From: PWVB01 sp964530185
GTDB lineage: Bacteria > Chloroflexota > Anaerolineae > B4-G1 > SLSP01
Assembly (NCBI GenBank): GCA_964530185.1
Contig: CAZHBB010000068.1
Coordinates: 1 to 15,950, forward strand
Direction: 5' to 3'
DNA: 15,950 nt
Shown: positions 1 to 6,962 of the stretch, piece by piece
Position numbering within the stretch: the stretch's first letter is position 1
Layout: each line of letters begins with the position of its first letter
The notes under the pieces: generated by a model
Told to the model about the DNA's origin: nothing
Seen by the model: only the letters and a program-made list of their open reading frames with translations
The model's database searches: none
Made by a program: the position numbers and the translations under genes

Positions 1-145
1 TAGAATCTGACGTTTAGAAGTGTACCACAGATTATCCAACATGCGATATTGGGCCTCGACGGATATCGAGATTCAAACTAGGTCTTGAGACGCTCTGGCT
101 ATATTTATCACCCCCTTTCTCCTCCTCCGGGAGCCTCAATCTCCC
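1..145. other. Intergenic stretch downstream of the MalG-type permease
   Basis: The bases beyond the permease stop are visibly richer in A and T than the genes. On the minus strand, a very purine-rich GGAGGAGGAG is followed 7 nt later by a GTG that opens only 12 codons before TGA, so it is probably not a gene. Further down, an ATG at 42 (minus strand) opens a frame beginning MLDNLWYTSK that runs off the window edge. It has only a distant GAGG upstream, so it could be the start of a next gene or chance. No hairpin with a T-tract is visible, so the end of the permease transcript is not defined here. Confidence 0.4.
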
Positions 146-1039
146 TTAGCCTTTCAGTCCAGAGGTTGCGATACCCTCGGTGAACTGCCTCTGAGCAACC
201 AGGTACAGGATCAGGATTGGCACGATCGTGATCACTGCCCCCGCCATCTGAAGGTGGATGTACGCGCCGGCCTCGTCCAGGAAGTGCTGGAGCCCCGCCG
301 AGATAGGCCTCCATTCCTCGGAGTTGGTGACCAACATGGGCCAGGCCAGAGCATTCCAGGAGCCGATGAAGCCGAAGATGACCACAGTGGTCAGCGCGGC
401 GCGTGCGATGGGCAATACGATCTGCACAAGATAGCGCAGGTGGCCGGCCCCGTCGATCTGAGCGGAGTCCCAGAGGTCTTTGGGTACCTGGGAGAAAAAC
501 TGGCGCAGCAGGAAGATATTGAAGGCGCTGGCCATAAAGGGCACAGTGAGAGCGGGCCAGTTGTTGATCCACGGGATGGGCCCGATGCGCCCCAGCCAGG
601 TTACAGTGAGGAAGTTGGGCACCCAGGTGACCGCCTCGGGGAGCATCAGGGTGGTGAGGAGCAACGAGAAGAGGAAGTCCCGCGCCGGAAAGCGCATACT
701 GGCAAATGCGTAGGCCGCTAACGTGCAGAAGACAAGCTGACCACCGATGGTGATCAGTGTGATCTGGACGCTGTTGAAGAAATACTCGGAGAAGTTACCG
801 TCCGTCCAGGCCTCCGCGTAGTTGCGCCATTGGGGGGACGCCGGCAGCATGGCGCGTCCGGTGGCCTCCCCCAGAGTCATCAGAGAGGCGCTCACCATCC
901 AGAAGAAGGGCGTGATCGCGATGAGCATGCCGCTGATGAGCACAGCATAGGTGAAGACTTTCCAGAGCTCGATGCGGCGGTGGCGCCGGCCAAGCCGCCG
1001 ACGGGGTGCCATAGCTGCAGTTATCGTTTTCTCAGCCAT
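146..1039 (-). CDS. Carbohydrate ABC transporter permease, MalG type
   Basis: This is an inner-membrane permease subunit of a binding-protein-dependent sugar importer (the CUT1/MalG family, known to pair with a MalF-type subunit and an ATPase). The 297-residue length is normal. An N-terminal basic stretch precedes TM1 (about 28-50), further hydrophobic segments follow at about 88-112, 120-142, 163-180, 212-235 and 263-283, and the cytoplasmic EAA loop reads LWDSAQIDGAGHL (189-201), the site that contacts the ATPase. The C-terminus FTEGIATSGLKG is family-typical. Its ATG lies 8 nt inside the end of the upstream permease gene, with AGGAGAAGG in front, so the two are translated together. No ATPase or substrate-binding gene is in the window. 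The ATPase may be a shared MsmX/MalK-like protein encoded elsewhere (inference). The substrate cannot be told from the sequence. Confidence 0.93.
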   Translation of the reverse strand: MAEKTITAAMAPRRRLGRRHRRIELWKVFTYAVLISGMLIAITPFFWMVSASLMTLGEATGRAMLPASPQWRNYAEAWTDGNFSEYFFNSVQITLITIGGQLVFCTLAAYAFASMRFPARDFLFSLLLTTLMLPEAVTWVPNFLTVTWLGRIGPIPWINNWPALTVPFMASAFNIFLLRQFFSQVPKDLWDSAQIDGAGHLRYLVQIVLPIARAALTTVVIFGFIGSWNALAWPMLVTNSEEWRPISAGLQHFLDEAGAYIHLQMAGAVITIVPILILYLVAQRQFTEGIATSGLKG

Positions 1040-2876
1040 AGAACACCTTCTCCTGTGCGATGCGGTTGTTGATCATGGTAAGGACCAGAATGAATCCCAT
1101 CAAAATCAAGGCCAGCGCCGAAGCGTAGCCGTAGCGGGTGTTGCGGTTGAACTCGGTGAAGATCACGATGCTGGCTGTGTCGGTGGTGCCCAGAGCCGCC
1201 CCGCTACGCAGCACCCAGAGGTGGTTGAAAGCTTTGAACGTGCCGATGGTCGCCACCAACGTGAGGAAATAGGTGGTGGGGGAGAGCAAGGGGAATGTGA
1301 TATGGCGAAACTGCTGCCAGCGGCCGGCACCATCGATGGCAGAGGCCTCGTAGAGCTCTCGGGGGATGCTGCCCAGGCCGGCCAGGAACACCACCGTGTT
1401 GTAGCCTGCAAAGGTCCAGATACCATAGATGCATACCACTACCAGCGCCAGGCTCGGTCCAGCGAGCCAGGCCGGGATGTCCAGAGTGGGCAGCAGTAAC
1501 TGAAGGATGCCCTTCGGCTCATCCAGCCACAGCAGCGGCTTCATCCCGAAGACCTCCAGCAAGGCATTCATCGGCGCGTTGACGCGACTGGAGAAGATCA
1601 CCCGGAAGACGCTTGCGGCGGCTACCGGGTTGGTGATATAGGGCAGGAAATAGATAAGGCGGAAGAACCCCTTGCCCTTGATCTCCTGGAAGAGTAGGAT
1701 CGCCAGGAAGAGCCCCAGGATCAGCTCGATAGGCACGGTGAACATGGCGTAGTAGACTGTGTGAAGCAGGCCCTCCCACCAGTCGTCATTGCCTGCCTGG
1801 ATGGCAGGGGGAACCACGGCGATCAGGGCCCAGGCGGCCAGGATCAGTCCGATGGTTGCCAGTACCCACCCCACCATCGCGCCGGTAGATAGCGCCCCTC
1901 CCACCTTGCGCCAGGTATACCAGGAGAGGAACAGAGCTACTAGGCCGAGCAGGATCAACACGACCTCCAGGGGCGTGGCCTGCCCGCTGTTCACCAATGC
2001 CCGCAGCCCCCCGGCCAGGCACAACCCCGCCAGCGTCAACAGCGCAGTGACCCGACCTGAGAACCCCAACCTGGCGGCCAACCGCCATACGGCCATCAGA
2101 ATCACGATGCCAGCGCTGAGAGTGAGCACCTGAGGCCATATGACCACGGGCTCCCCAGCCTCCGCCGCGGCAGCATAGGCCCTTTGGATCTCACTCAGGG
2201 TGAAAAGACCGGTGGCAATGGCACAGCCGGCCAGCACGAGGGTCATGATGAAGCGGGTGTAATAGGTGTTCGCGCGGCGGCTGCCGTTGAGCCAGCGAAT
2301 CATGCCATAGGCCAGTGCGATACCAGCGATCAGGATGAGCAAGCCAGTGATGCGTGCTATCCGCACCTCCGGGACCTGCCAGGCCTCCCTCAGGAGCTGT
2401 AGGAAGAGCTCCTGGGTGCGTCGCTGCCCCTTGACTTTCTCCCCAATCGCCAGGATCTCGGGGAGGAGACGCACGGCGAAGATCAGGAGTTGGTAGATTC
2501 CAACTGTCGTGATCAGCGCGGGCACCCCCCACAGCCAGGGGGACTCCTCATGGACCCGAGCCTCCTCTAGCGTCTCACGGAGCACTTTGATCGCCAGGTA
2601 TCCGAAGAGAACCGCAAGCCACAGGCCCAGTCCATAGGCCAATCCATCGAGGGCCTTCACGTAGTTGGCCAACCCGATGAAGGGGCCCTGGATGATGCGC
2701 CAGCGATGCAGGCTGACATAGACGGAGAAAAGCAGGGGGAAGAGACCGAAAGTTCCAATGATGAGAAAAGCAGGCAGGATAAAAGTGTAGGCGGCGAGGC
2801 TTTCACGTACGTGGCGCCATCGCCGCGGGTTGAAGGCCGGTCGATAGCGTGGAGCCGTTGAGCTGGTTTCGGTCAT
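1032..2876 (-). CDS. Carbohydrate ABC transporter permease, MalF type, with a large multi-helix insertion
   Basis: This is the partner permease of the MalG-type protein just downstream. The N-terminus is typical (TM1 about 28-53, LPAFLIIGTFGLFPLLFSVY, then the LHRW..GLANYVKAL element near 56-76). The core permease domain resumes at about 366 (WWEGLLHTVYYAMF), with the EAA loop LYEASAIDGAGRWQQF at 508-523 and the family C-terminus. Between them, about 77-365 is an extra block with roughly eight hydrophobic segments (near 80-98, 113-133, 174-195, 208-228, 247-268, 276-294, 302-320, 332-355). The 614-residue total compares with about 290-320 for ordinary family members and 514 for E. coli MalF, whose extra mass is a periplasmic loop, not helices. 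The frame is open throughout, so this is not a visible artefact. The start at 2876 is chosen because AGGGAGG lies 5 nt upstream. An ATG at 2894 would place that site inside the gene. Confidence 0.88.
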   Translation of the reverse strand: MTETSSTAPRYRPAFNPRRWRHVRESLAAYTFILPAFLIIGTFGLFPLLFSVYVSLHRWRIIQGPFIGLANYVKALDGLAYGLGLWLAVLFGYLAIKVLRETLEEARVHEESPWLWGVPALITTVGIYQLLIFAVRLLPEILAIGEKVKGQRRTQELFLQLLREAWQVPEVRIARITGLLILIAGIALAYGMIRWLNGSRRANTYYTRFIMTLVLAGCAIATGLFTLSEIQRAYAAAAEAGEPVVIWPQVLTLSAGIVILMAVWRLAARLGFSGRVTALLTLAGLCLAGGLRALVNSGQATPLEVVLILLGLVALFLSWYTWRKVGGALSTGAMVGWVLATIGLILAAWALIAVVPPAIQAGNDDWWEGLLHTVYYAMFTVPIELILGLFLAILLFQEIKGKGFFRLIYFLPYITNPVAAASVFRVIFSSRVNAPMNALLEVFGMKPLLWLDEPKGILQLLLPTLDIPAWLAGPSLALVVVCIYGIWTFAGYNTVVFLAGLGSIPRELYEASAIDGAGRWQQFRHITFPLLSPTTYFLTLVATIGTFKAFNHLWVLRSGAALGTTDTASIVIFTEFNRNTRYGYASALALILMGFILVLTMINNRIAQEKVFYG

Positions 2877-2881
2877 AGATG

Positions 2882-2888
2882 CCTCCCT
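2882..2888 (-). promoter_or_regulatory. Ribosome binding site fixing the MalF-type start
   Basis: AGGGAGG on the minus strand sits 5 nt before the ATG at 2876. It is a near-perfect Shine-Dalgarno match, and the in-frame ATG at 2894 has nothing comparable, so the shorter start is preferred. Only 49 nt separate this start from the end of the DUF512 gene, and no clear promoter is seen there, which suggests cotranscription with upstream genes. Confidence 0.6.
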
Positions 2889-2925
2889 ATTCATGGAAAT
2901 GGCTCATCACTCGCTGGCTTGTGCG

Positions 2926-4190
2926 TCACCATGGATCTACCGCCCAGGATGCGTCAGGACTGGACGGATTGTTCTGGTTGATAACATAGACCGGACAGCC
3001 CATCGCGGCGTGGATCGCGTCCGGTGTCTGGTCGTCCAGGGAGCGCCCGTCAGGCCCGCGAAAGATCTCCCCAGGTACGATGATGGCGTCGGCCAATGGG
3101 TGTTGCGCCAAAGCATCGAGGATGTCCCCGACGGTGAGCAGGCCAGCGACGGTGACACTCTCACCAAANNNNNNNNNNNNNNNNNNNNNNNNNNNNNNNN
3201 NNNNNNNNNNNNNNNNNNNNNNNNNNNNNNNNNNNNNNNNNNNNNNNNNNNNNNNNNNNNNNNNNNNNCCTGGCCGTCGAGGAAGCGCCGTACCATCCCC
3301 ACGCCATTCTCGATCATCGCGGGTAACAGCCCGTCGTAGGCGGTGATCGGTGGCACCGCTTGTCCCGTCCGCAGATACCACTCATCGGATGGGTAGACAA
3401 AGCCGGTACCTATGTCCTGCCGCAGCCTCTGCTGCCACCCCCGGCATTGGTCGAGCACCGCATGCATCTCGTCGGACCGGAAGGATCGTATACCCGGGCT
3501 GTGCCAGCGCGTCAGCCCCACTGGCACCACTGAGAGATCCCGCACCGCGGGGTATAGGGTACTGAGATCTTCGATAGTGCGCTCGAGGTGGGGGCCGTCG
3601 TTGACACCCGGCACCAACACCGCCTGGGTATGCATCTCGATCCCAGCCTCGGCAAGCCATATGAGCTGGGCCATGATCTCTCCCGCCTCTGGATTGCCCA
3701 GAAGCCTCGCTCGAACCTCAGGCTCGGTCGCGTGAACTGAGATGAAGAGAGGACTCAACGCCTGTTCCGCAATCCGTTCCCAGTCCTCCTCTTCCAGGTT
3801 GGTGAGGGTGATATAGTTGCCATGCAGGAAGGAGAGCCGGTAATCATCATCGCGTAGATAGAGTGAGCGCCGCAGGCCAGGGCGCATCTGGCTCACAAAA
3901 CAGAACGGGCAGTGGTTGCGACAGACACGGATTCGGTCGGTGAACAGCTCTCCAGCAAAGACCAGCCCTAATGGCTCGCCATAGCGGCGCTGGACGGTGC
4001 ATCGGTGTTCCTGGCCTCCCCGTTCCACCACAAGCTCAAGCTCGGGCTCACCCGCCAGGATCTGCACATCGATCACGTCGCGCGGTGGGAGGCCGTTGAT
4101 GCGCAGCAGACGGTCGCCTGCCTGGATCCCACACCGTGCGCCAGTGCTTCCAGGTACGACCTCGACAATGGTTGATGGATGTCGTCCCAC
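2926..4190 (-). CDS. DUF512 family PDZ / radical-SAM-like iron-sulfur protein, split by an assembly gap
   Basis: The N-terminus is a PDZ-like domain (IVEVVPGSTGARCGIQAGDRLLRINGLPPRDVID, about residues 8-42). It is followed by CRNHCPFC (a C-x3-C-x2-C cluster like that of radical SAM enzymes) and then LYLRDDDYRLSFLHGNYITLTNL. These are hallmarks of the DUF512 family, also called a cyanobacterial/Firmicute FeS-containing PDZ protein, whose function is unknown. The first piece is readable as 307 codons from a GTG start at 4190. An in-frame TGA at 4206-4208 excludes a much longer start, and the upstream Shine-Dalgarno is weak (GAGA). After the N run the family C-terminus (FGESVTVAGLL..DIL, then SLDDQTPDAIHAAMGCPVYVIN) continues in a different frame to TGA at 2926. 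The frame change comes from the fixed 100-N spacer, so the gene is probably intact in the organism. Because of the gap the residue total is unknown. Confidence 0.85.
3169..3268. other. Assembly gap (100 N placeholder) inside the DUF512 gene
   Basis: Exactly 100 N, a conventional scaffold spacer. Coding sequence of the same protein family is recognisable on both sides, but in frames that do not match across 100 bases. The real gap length should leave a remainder of 2 when divided by 3. Family length suggests more than 100 bases are missing. Confidence 0.9.
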
Positions 4191-4257
4191 GTCTCGTGAT
4201 GGCTCTCAACCGTATGGATAACCTGGCCCTGTGCACTCTCGATGGGTGTACCTCTTT

Positions 4258-4286
4258 ATGGTAGCACCATCGTCGGTTTTTGCCAC
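4258..4286 (-). promoter_or_regulatory. Weak sigma70-like promoter candidate for the DUF512-permease genes
   Basis: On the minus strand, GTGGCA (4 of 6 to TTGACA), a 17-nt spacer and TACCAT (4 of 6 to TATAAT) lie in the 154-nt gap between guaA and the DUF512 gene. Transcription would start near 4251 and leave a leader of about 60 nt. No terminator with a T-tract is seen after guaA, so readthrough from xpt-guaA is equally possible. Confidence 0.28.
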
Positions 4287-4344
4287 CACGGCCGGGATGT
4301 TCACGCAGACGCGCGGAGTCTGACAGGTGTGCTTTGGGGGACGC

Positions 4345-5883
4345 TTATTCCCACTCGATGGTCGCCGGGGGTTTGCTGCTGATGTCGTAGACCACACGGT
4401 TGATCCCGGGCACCTCATTGACGATGCGGTTGGCCACTTTGGCCAGCACGTCATAGGGCAGGCGTGCCCAATCCGCCGTCATGAAGTCGTCGGTGGTGAC
4501 GGCGCGCAGAGCTACCACATGGGCATAGGTACGGCCATCTCCCATGACCCCCACGCTGCGGATCGGCAACAGCACGGCAAAGGCCTGGGAGGTCTCCCGA
4601 TAGAGTCCAGCCTCCCACAGGGCCTCCAGGAAGATGGCGTCCGCGGCCTGGAGCACAGCCACGCGCTCTGGCGTGACCTCGCCGAGGATCCGTACAGCCA
4701 GTCCTGGACCAGGGAAGGGGTGCCGCCAGATCAGCCTCTCCGGCAGCCCCAGTGCCAGGCCCACCTGGCGCACTTCGTCCTTGAACAGGTCTCGCAGTGG
4801 CTCAACCAGGGTCAGGTCCATGTCGCTGGGCAGCCCACCTACATTGTGGTGGGACTTGATCCTGCGTGCCGAGGCCGTGCCGGCGCTCTCGATGACATCA
4901 GGGTAGATCGTCCCCTGGGCCAGGAACCTTACCCCGTTAAGACGACGTGCCTCAGCCTCGAAAATGCGGATGAACAACTCGCCGATGATACGGCGTTTTG
5001 CCTCTGGGTCCGTGATGCCGCTAAGTCGCGAGAGGAATTGCTCCGAGGCGTCTACACTGATCAGTTGTACCCCCATGGACTCGCGGAAGGTCGCCTGCAC
5101 CTGATCGGCCTCATCCCGCCGCAGCAGCCCTGTATCCACGAAGATGCACGTCAGTCGGTCCCCTATGGCACGGTGGGTCAGAGCTGCGACCACAGAGCTG
5201 TCCACGCCACCGCTCAGGCCGACGATCACGCTCTCCCCGGAGACCTGCTCGCGGATCTGAGAGACGGCCTGATCTATGAAGGCTTCCGTGGTCCACTGCC
5301 CCCGGCAGCCGCAGATATCGAACAGGAAACGGTGTAGGATCTCTCTGCCCAGCGGCGTATGCCGCACCTCGGGATGGAACTGTGTGCCGTAGATGTGGCG
5401 CTGCTCGTCCCCAATGGCGGCGACCACATCGTTTTCGCTGCGCGCCAATACTTCAAAGCCCGGCGGGAGCTCCGTGACATGATCGCCATGGCTCATCCAT
5501 ACGGTGAGACTCGTTGGCAGACCAGCGAAGAGGGCGCTTTCGGGGCGCACCACGAAGATCGTCGCCGGCCCATACTCCCGGGTGATGCCGGCCATGACAC
5601 GCCCCCCCAACCGCTGAGCCAGAACCTGCATGCCGTAACAGATGCCCAGCACGGGCACGCCTGCCTCCAGCACGTGATCTGACACGGTCGGTGCACCGTC
5701 GTCGTAGACGCTGTTAGGCCCGCCGGATAGGATGATCCCTTTGGGCTGCAGGGCAGCCAGCGCCTCAGCCCCGGCGTTCCATGGCAGGATCTCGGCATAG
5801 ACATGCTGCTCGCGCACCCGGCGGGCGATGAGCTGGGTGTATTGGGATCCGAAGTCCAGAATGACGATCGTTTCCTGTGCCAT
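4345..5883 (-). CDS. guaA: GMP synthase (glutamine-hydrolysing)
   Basis: Converts XMP, glutamine and ATP to GMP, the last step of guanine nucleotide synthesis, in the cytoplasm. The 512-residue product has the expected three parts: a class I glutamine amidotransferase domain (FGSQYTQLIARRVRE at 11-25; catalytic Cys82 in GICYGMQ; His170 and Glu172 in FHPEV), an ATP pyrophosphatase domain (P-loop GLSGGVDSSV at 222-231), and the C-terminal dimerisation domain ending INRVVYDISSKPPATIEWE. All catalytic residues are present. The start is placed at the ATG at 5883 because MAQETIVILDFGSQY is the family N-terminus. The frame stays open 105 nt further upstream, but that part lies inside xpt. GGAAG lies 3 nt before the ATG. 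It follows xpt by 7 nt and is surely cotranscribed with it. Confidence 0.97.
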   Translation of the reverse strand: MAQETIVILDFGSQYTQLIARRVREQHVYAEILPWNAGAEALAALQPKGIILSGGPNSVYDDGAPTVSDHVLEAGVPVLGICYGMQVLAQRLGGRVMAGITREYGPATIFVVRPESALFAGLPTSLTVWMSHGDHVTELPPGFEVLARSENDVVAAIGDEQRHIYGTQFHPEVRHTPLGREILHRFLFDICGCRGQWTTEAFIDQAVSQIREQVSGESVIVGLSGGVDSSVVAALTHRAIGDRLTCIFVDTGLLRRDEADQVQATFRESMGVQLISVDASEQFLSRLSGITDPEAKRRIIGELFIRIFEAEARRLNGVRFLAQGTIYPDVIESAGTASARRIKSHHNVGGLPSDMDLTLVEPLRDLFKDEVRQVGLALGLPERLIWRHPFPGPGLAVRILGEVTPERVAVLQAADAIFLEALWEAGLYRETSQAFAVLLPIRSVGVMGDGRTYAHVVALRAVTTDDFMTADWARLPYDVLAKVANRIVNEVPGINRVVYDISSKPPATIEWE

Positions 5884-5890
5884 ACTTCCG

Positions 5891-6466
5891 CTATTCTGCG
5901 AAGATGATGGTGCCGTCGTCTCGCATTTCCTTGATGACGACAAGGGAGACGACAGGGACACCCAGGGGCTGGAGAGCCGCGCGTCCACCCTCGAAGGATT
6001 TCTCGATCAGGGTGCCGATACCCACCAGCGTGGCCCCAGCGTGGGCTACGATACGCGCCATGGCCAGGATGGTCTGACCGGTGGCGAGGAAGTCATCGAT
6101 GATCAGCACCCGGTCGCCGGCGTGGAGGAACTCCGGTGAGACCATCAGGGAGACCTCTCCCCCCTTTGTGTGGGAGGGGGCGAACTCCACGAAGACCGGC
6201 TCCGCCATCGTCACCGGCTTGTGCTTACGCGCGTAGACCAGCGGCAGGCCCATGGCGTAGGCTGTCGCCATGGCCGGGATGATGCCCGACACCTCGGCGG
6301 TCAGGATACGTGTGGGATGGGTGCCCTCGAACTGGCGGGCAAACTCCGCCCCCGCCTCGAGCATGAGGGCTGCATCGACCTGATGGTTGACGACGCTGTC
6401 GATCTTCAGAATGCCGTGGCCGAGGTTCCGTCCCTCCAGCCTTATTCTGCGTTTCAGGCTCTCCAT
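5891..6466 (-). CDS. xpt: Xanthine phosphoribosyltransferase
   Basis: Transfers the phosphoribosyl group of PRPP to xanthine, giving XMP, which the next gene's product (GMP synthase) aminates; the pair salvages xanthine into GMP. The 191 residues match the Bacillus Xpt type: MESLKRRI at the N-terminus, KIDSVVNHQVD at 21-31, ARKHKP at 79-84, the PRPP-binding loop VLIIDDFLATGQ at 120-131, and GTLIEKSFEGGR at 151-162. The start is supported by GAGGGGGG about 5 nt upstream. In Firmicutes this gene often follows a guanine riboswitch. The visible 149 nt upstream do not show one, although the assembly gap beyond could hide regulatory sequence. Confidence 0.96.
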   Translation of the reverse strand: MESLKRRIRLEGRNLGHGILKIDSVVNHQVDAALMLEAGAEFARQFEGTHPTRILTAEVSGIIPAMATAYAMGLPLVYARKHKPVTMAEPVFVEFAPSHTKGGEVSLMVSPEFLHAGDRVLIIDDFLATGQTILAMARIVAHAGATLVGIGTLIEKSFEGGRAALQPLGVPVVSLVVIKEMRDDGTIIFAE

Positions 6467-6549
6467 CGCACCCCCCTCAAAGAGACTCTCTCTGATTGAT
6501 GTCGGCTCTGAACCGTGTCTTATGATAACACAGATCAGGCGATCGGCAT

Positions 6550-6561
6550 CCTGAGCTCAGG
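6550..6561. repeat. Perfect 12-nt palindrome upstream of xpt
   Basis: CCTGAGCTCAGG reads identically on both strands. It lies about where the -35 region of a promoter using TATCAT at 6522-6527 would begin, so it could be an operator. One 12-nt palindrome can also arise by chance, and the same stretch may belong to the repeat element around the gap. Confidence 0.35.
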
Positions 6562-6588
6562 TTCGGCGGCGTGTGCCCCTTTTGGAGT

Positions 6589-6606
6589 GCGGCGACGTGT
6601 CGCCGC
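6589..6606. repeat. Inverted repeat at the left edge of the second assembly gap
   Basis: GCGGCGAC and GTCGCCGC form a perfect 8-bp inverted repeat with only 2 nt between the arms. It lies 9 nt from the N run. Such GCGACG-type hairpins in non-coding DNA often belong to dispersed intergenic repeats in GC-rich genomes, and a nearby assembly break fits a multi-copy sequence. Confidence 0.65.
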
Positions 6607-6615
6607 TTTTGACCC

Positions 6616-6715
6616 NNNNNNNNNNNNNNNNNNNNNNNNNNNNNNNNNNNNNNNNNNNNNNNNNNNNNNNNNNNNNNNNNNNNNNNNNNNNNNNNNNNNN
6701 NNNNNNNNNNNNNNN
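6616..6715. other. Assembly gap (100 N placeholder) in a repeat-rich intergenic region
   Basis: Exactly 100 N, so the true length is unknown. Both flanks are non-coding and contain GCGACG-type hairpins, which suggests that a repeated element broke the assembly. Confidence 0.9.
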
Positions 6716-6732
6716 CCTCGCTGCCCAGCAAA

Positions 6733-6750
6733 GCGACGCTGACGCGTCGC
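6733..6750. repeat. Inverted repeat at the right side of the second assembly gap
   Basis: GCGACGC and GCGTCGC form a perfect 7-bp stem with a TGAC loop. It shares the GCGACG theme with the hairpin on the other side of the gap. The surrounding sequence, read on the minus strand as CTTCGGACTGCGACG and then GTCGCTTTGCTGG, resembles short dispersed intergenic repeats that I associate with Chloroflexota genomes (recalled impression, not checked). Confidence 0.6.
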
Positions 6751-6778
6751 AGTCCGAAGGGATCTTCTCGGGGCGCAG

Positions 6779-6828
6779 GGCGCACTTGACCGTCTCTGGG
6801 ATTGCACGGGCGATGCCATGAGTGCGCC
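6779..6828. repeat. Spaced inverted repeat GGCGCACT / AGTGCGCC
   Basis: Perfect 8-nt arms at 6779-6786 and 6821-6828 are separated by 34 nt. They could be ends of a small repeat unit or a long-range stem. The region between holds no convincing gene. It ends just before the promoter candidate of the following operon. Confidence 0.45.
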
Positions 6829-6840
6829 GAACCCGGACCG

Positions 6841-6868
6841 TTGTCAATGGGGCCAAGCGTGATAGCAT
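6841..6868 (+). promoter_or_regulatory. Sigma70-like promoter candidate for the methyltransferase-CDF operon
   Basis: TTGTCA (5 of 6), a 16-nt spacer and TAGCAT (4 of 6) occur at the left end of the plus-strand gene run, with the start expected near 6875. It is the only reasonable candidate seen between the repeat region and the first coding remnant. Confidence 0.4.
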
Positions 6869-6962
6869 AGTAGTCCGCTGTCCTCCGAGGCAGTGAGAAG
6901 GAATGCGGGCCATAGCAGGCGGTGCGCTTTGCAGGCGTTAGGCTATGGCGGAGGTGTGTGGC

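Larger units (their letters stand above)
6467..6615. other. Leader and promoter region of xpt-guaA
   Basis: On the minus strand a possible -10 box TATCAT (6522-6527) lies about 55 nt before the xpt start, with no good -35 (GATGCC or ATGCCG at 17 or 16 nt). Directly upstream of that position is a perfect 12-nt palindrome, listed separately, and then a strong hairpin at the edge of the assembly gap. No guanine-riboswitch core was recognised. Confidence 0.35.

Noticed and set aside
1..42. Start of a further minus-strand gene (MLDNLWYTSK...)
   Set aside because: Only 14 codons are visible, the ribosome site is poor, and the base composition is intergenic-like, so it is mentioned but not called.
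1032..2894. The long MalF-type protein as an assembly chimera or frameshift fusion
   Set aside because: The frame is continuous, membrane-like in character throughout, and both ends are in family register. No N run or repeat marks a join, so it is reported as a real insertion, with the caveat that reads were not available.
4327..5337. Long plus-strand open frame opposite guaA
   Set aside because: It is antisense to the unmistakable GMP synthase, has no family resemblance or good start, and long shadow frames are expected in GC-rich genes.
6467..6615. Guanine riboswitch upstream of xpt
   Set aside because: The conserved core of the purine riboswitch (three-way junction with its fixed pyrimidine and loop sequences) was not found in the visible leader. 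It could only be hidden beyond or within the gap.
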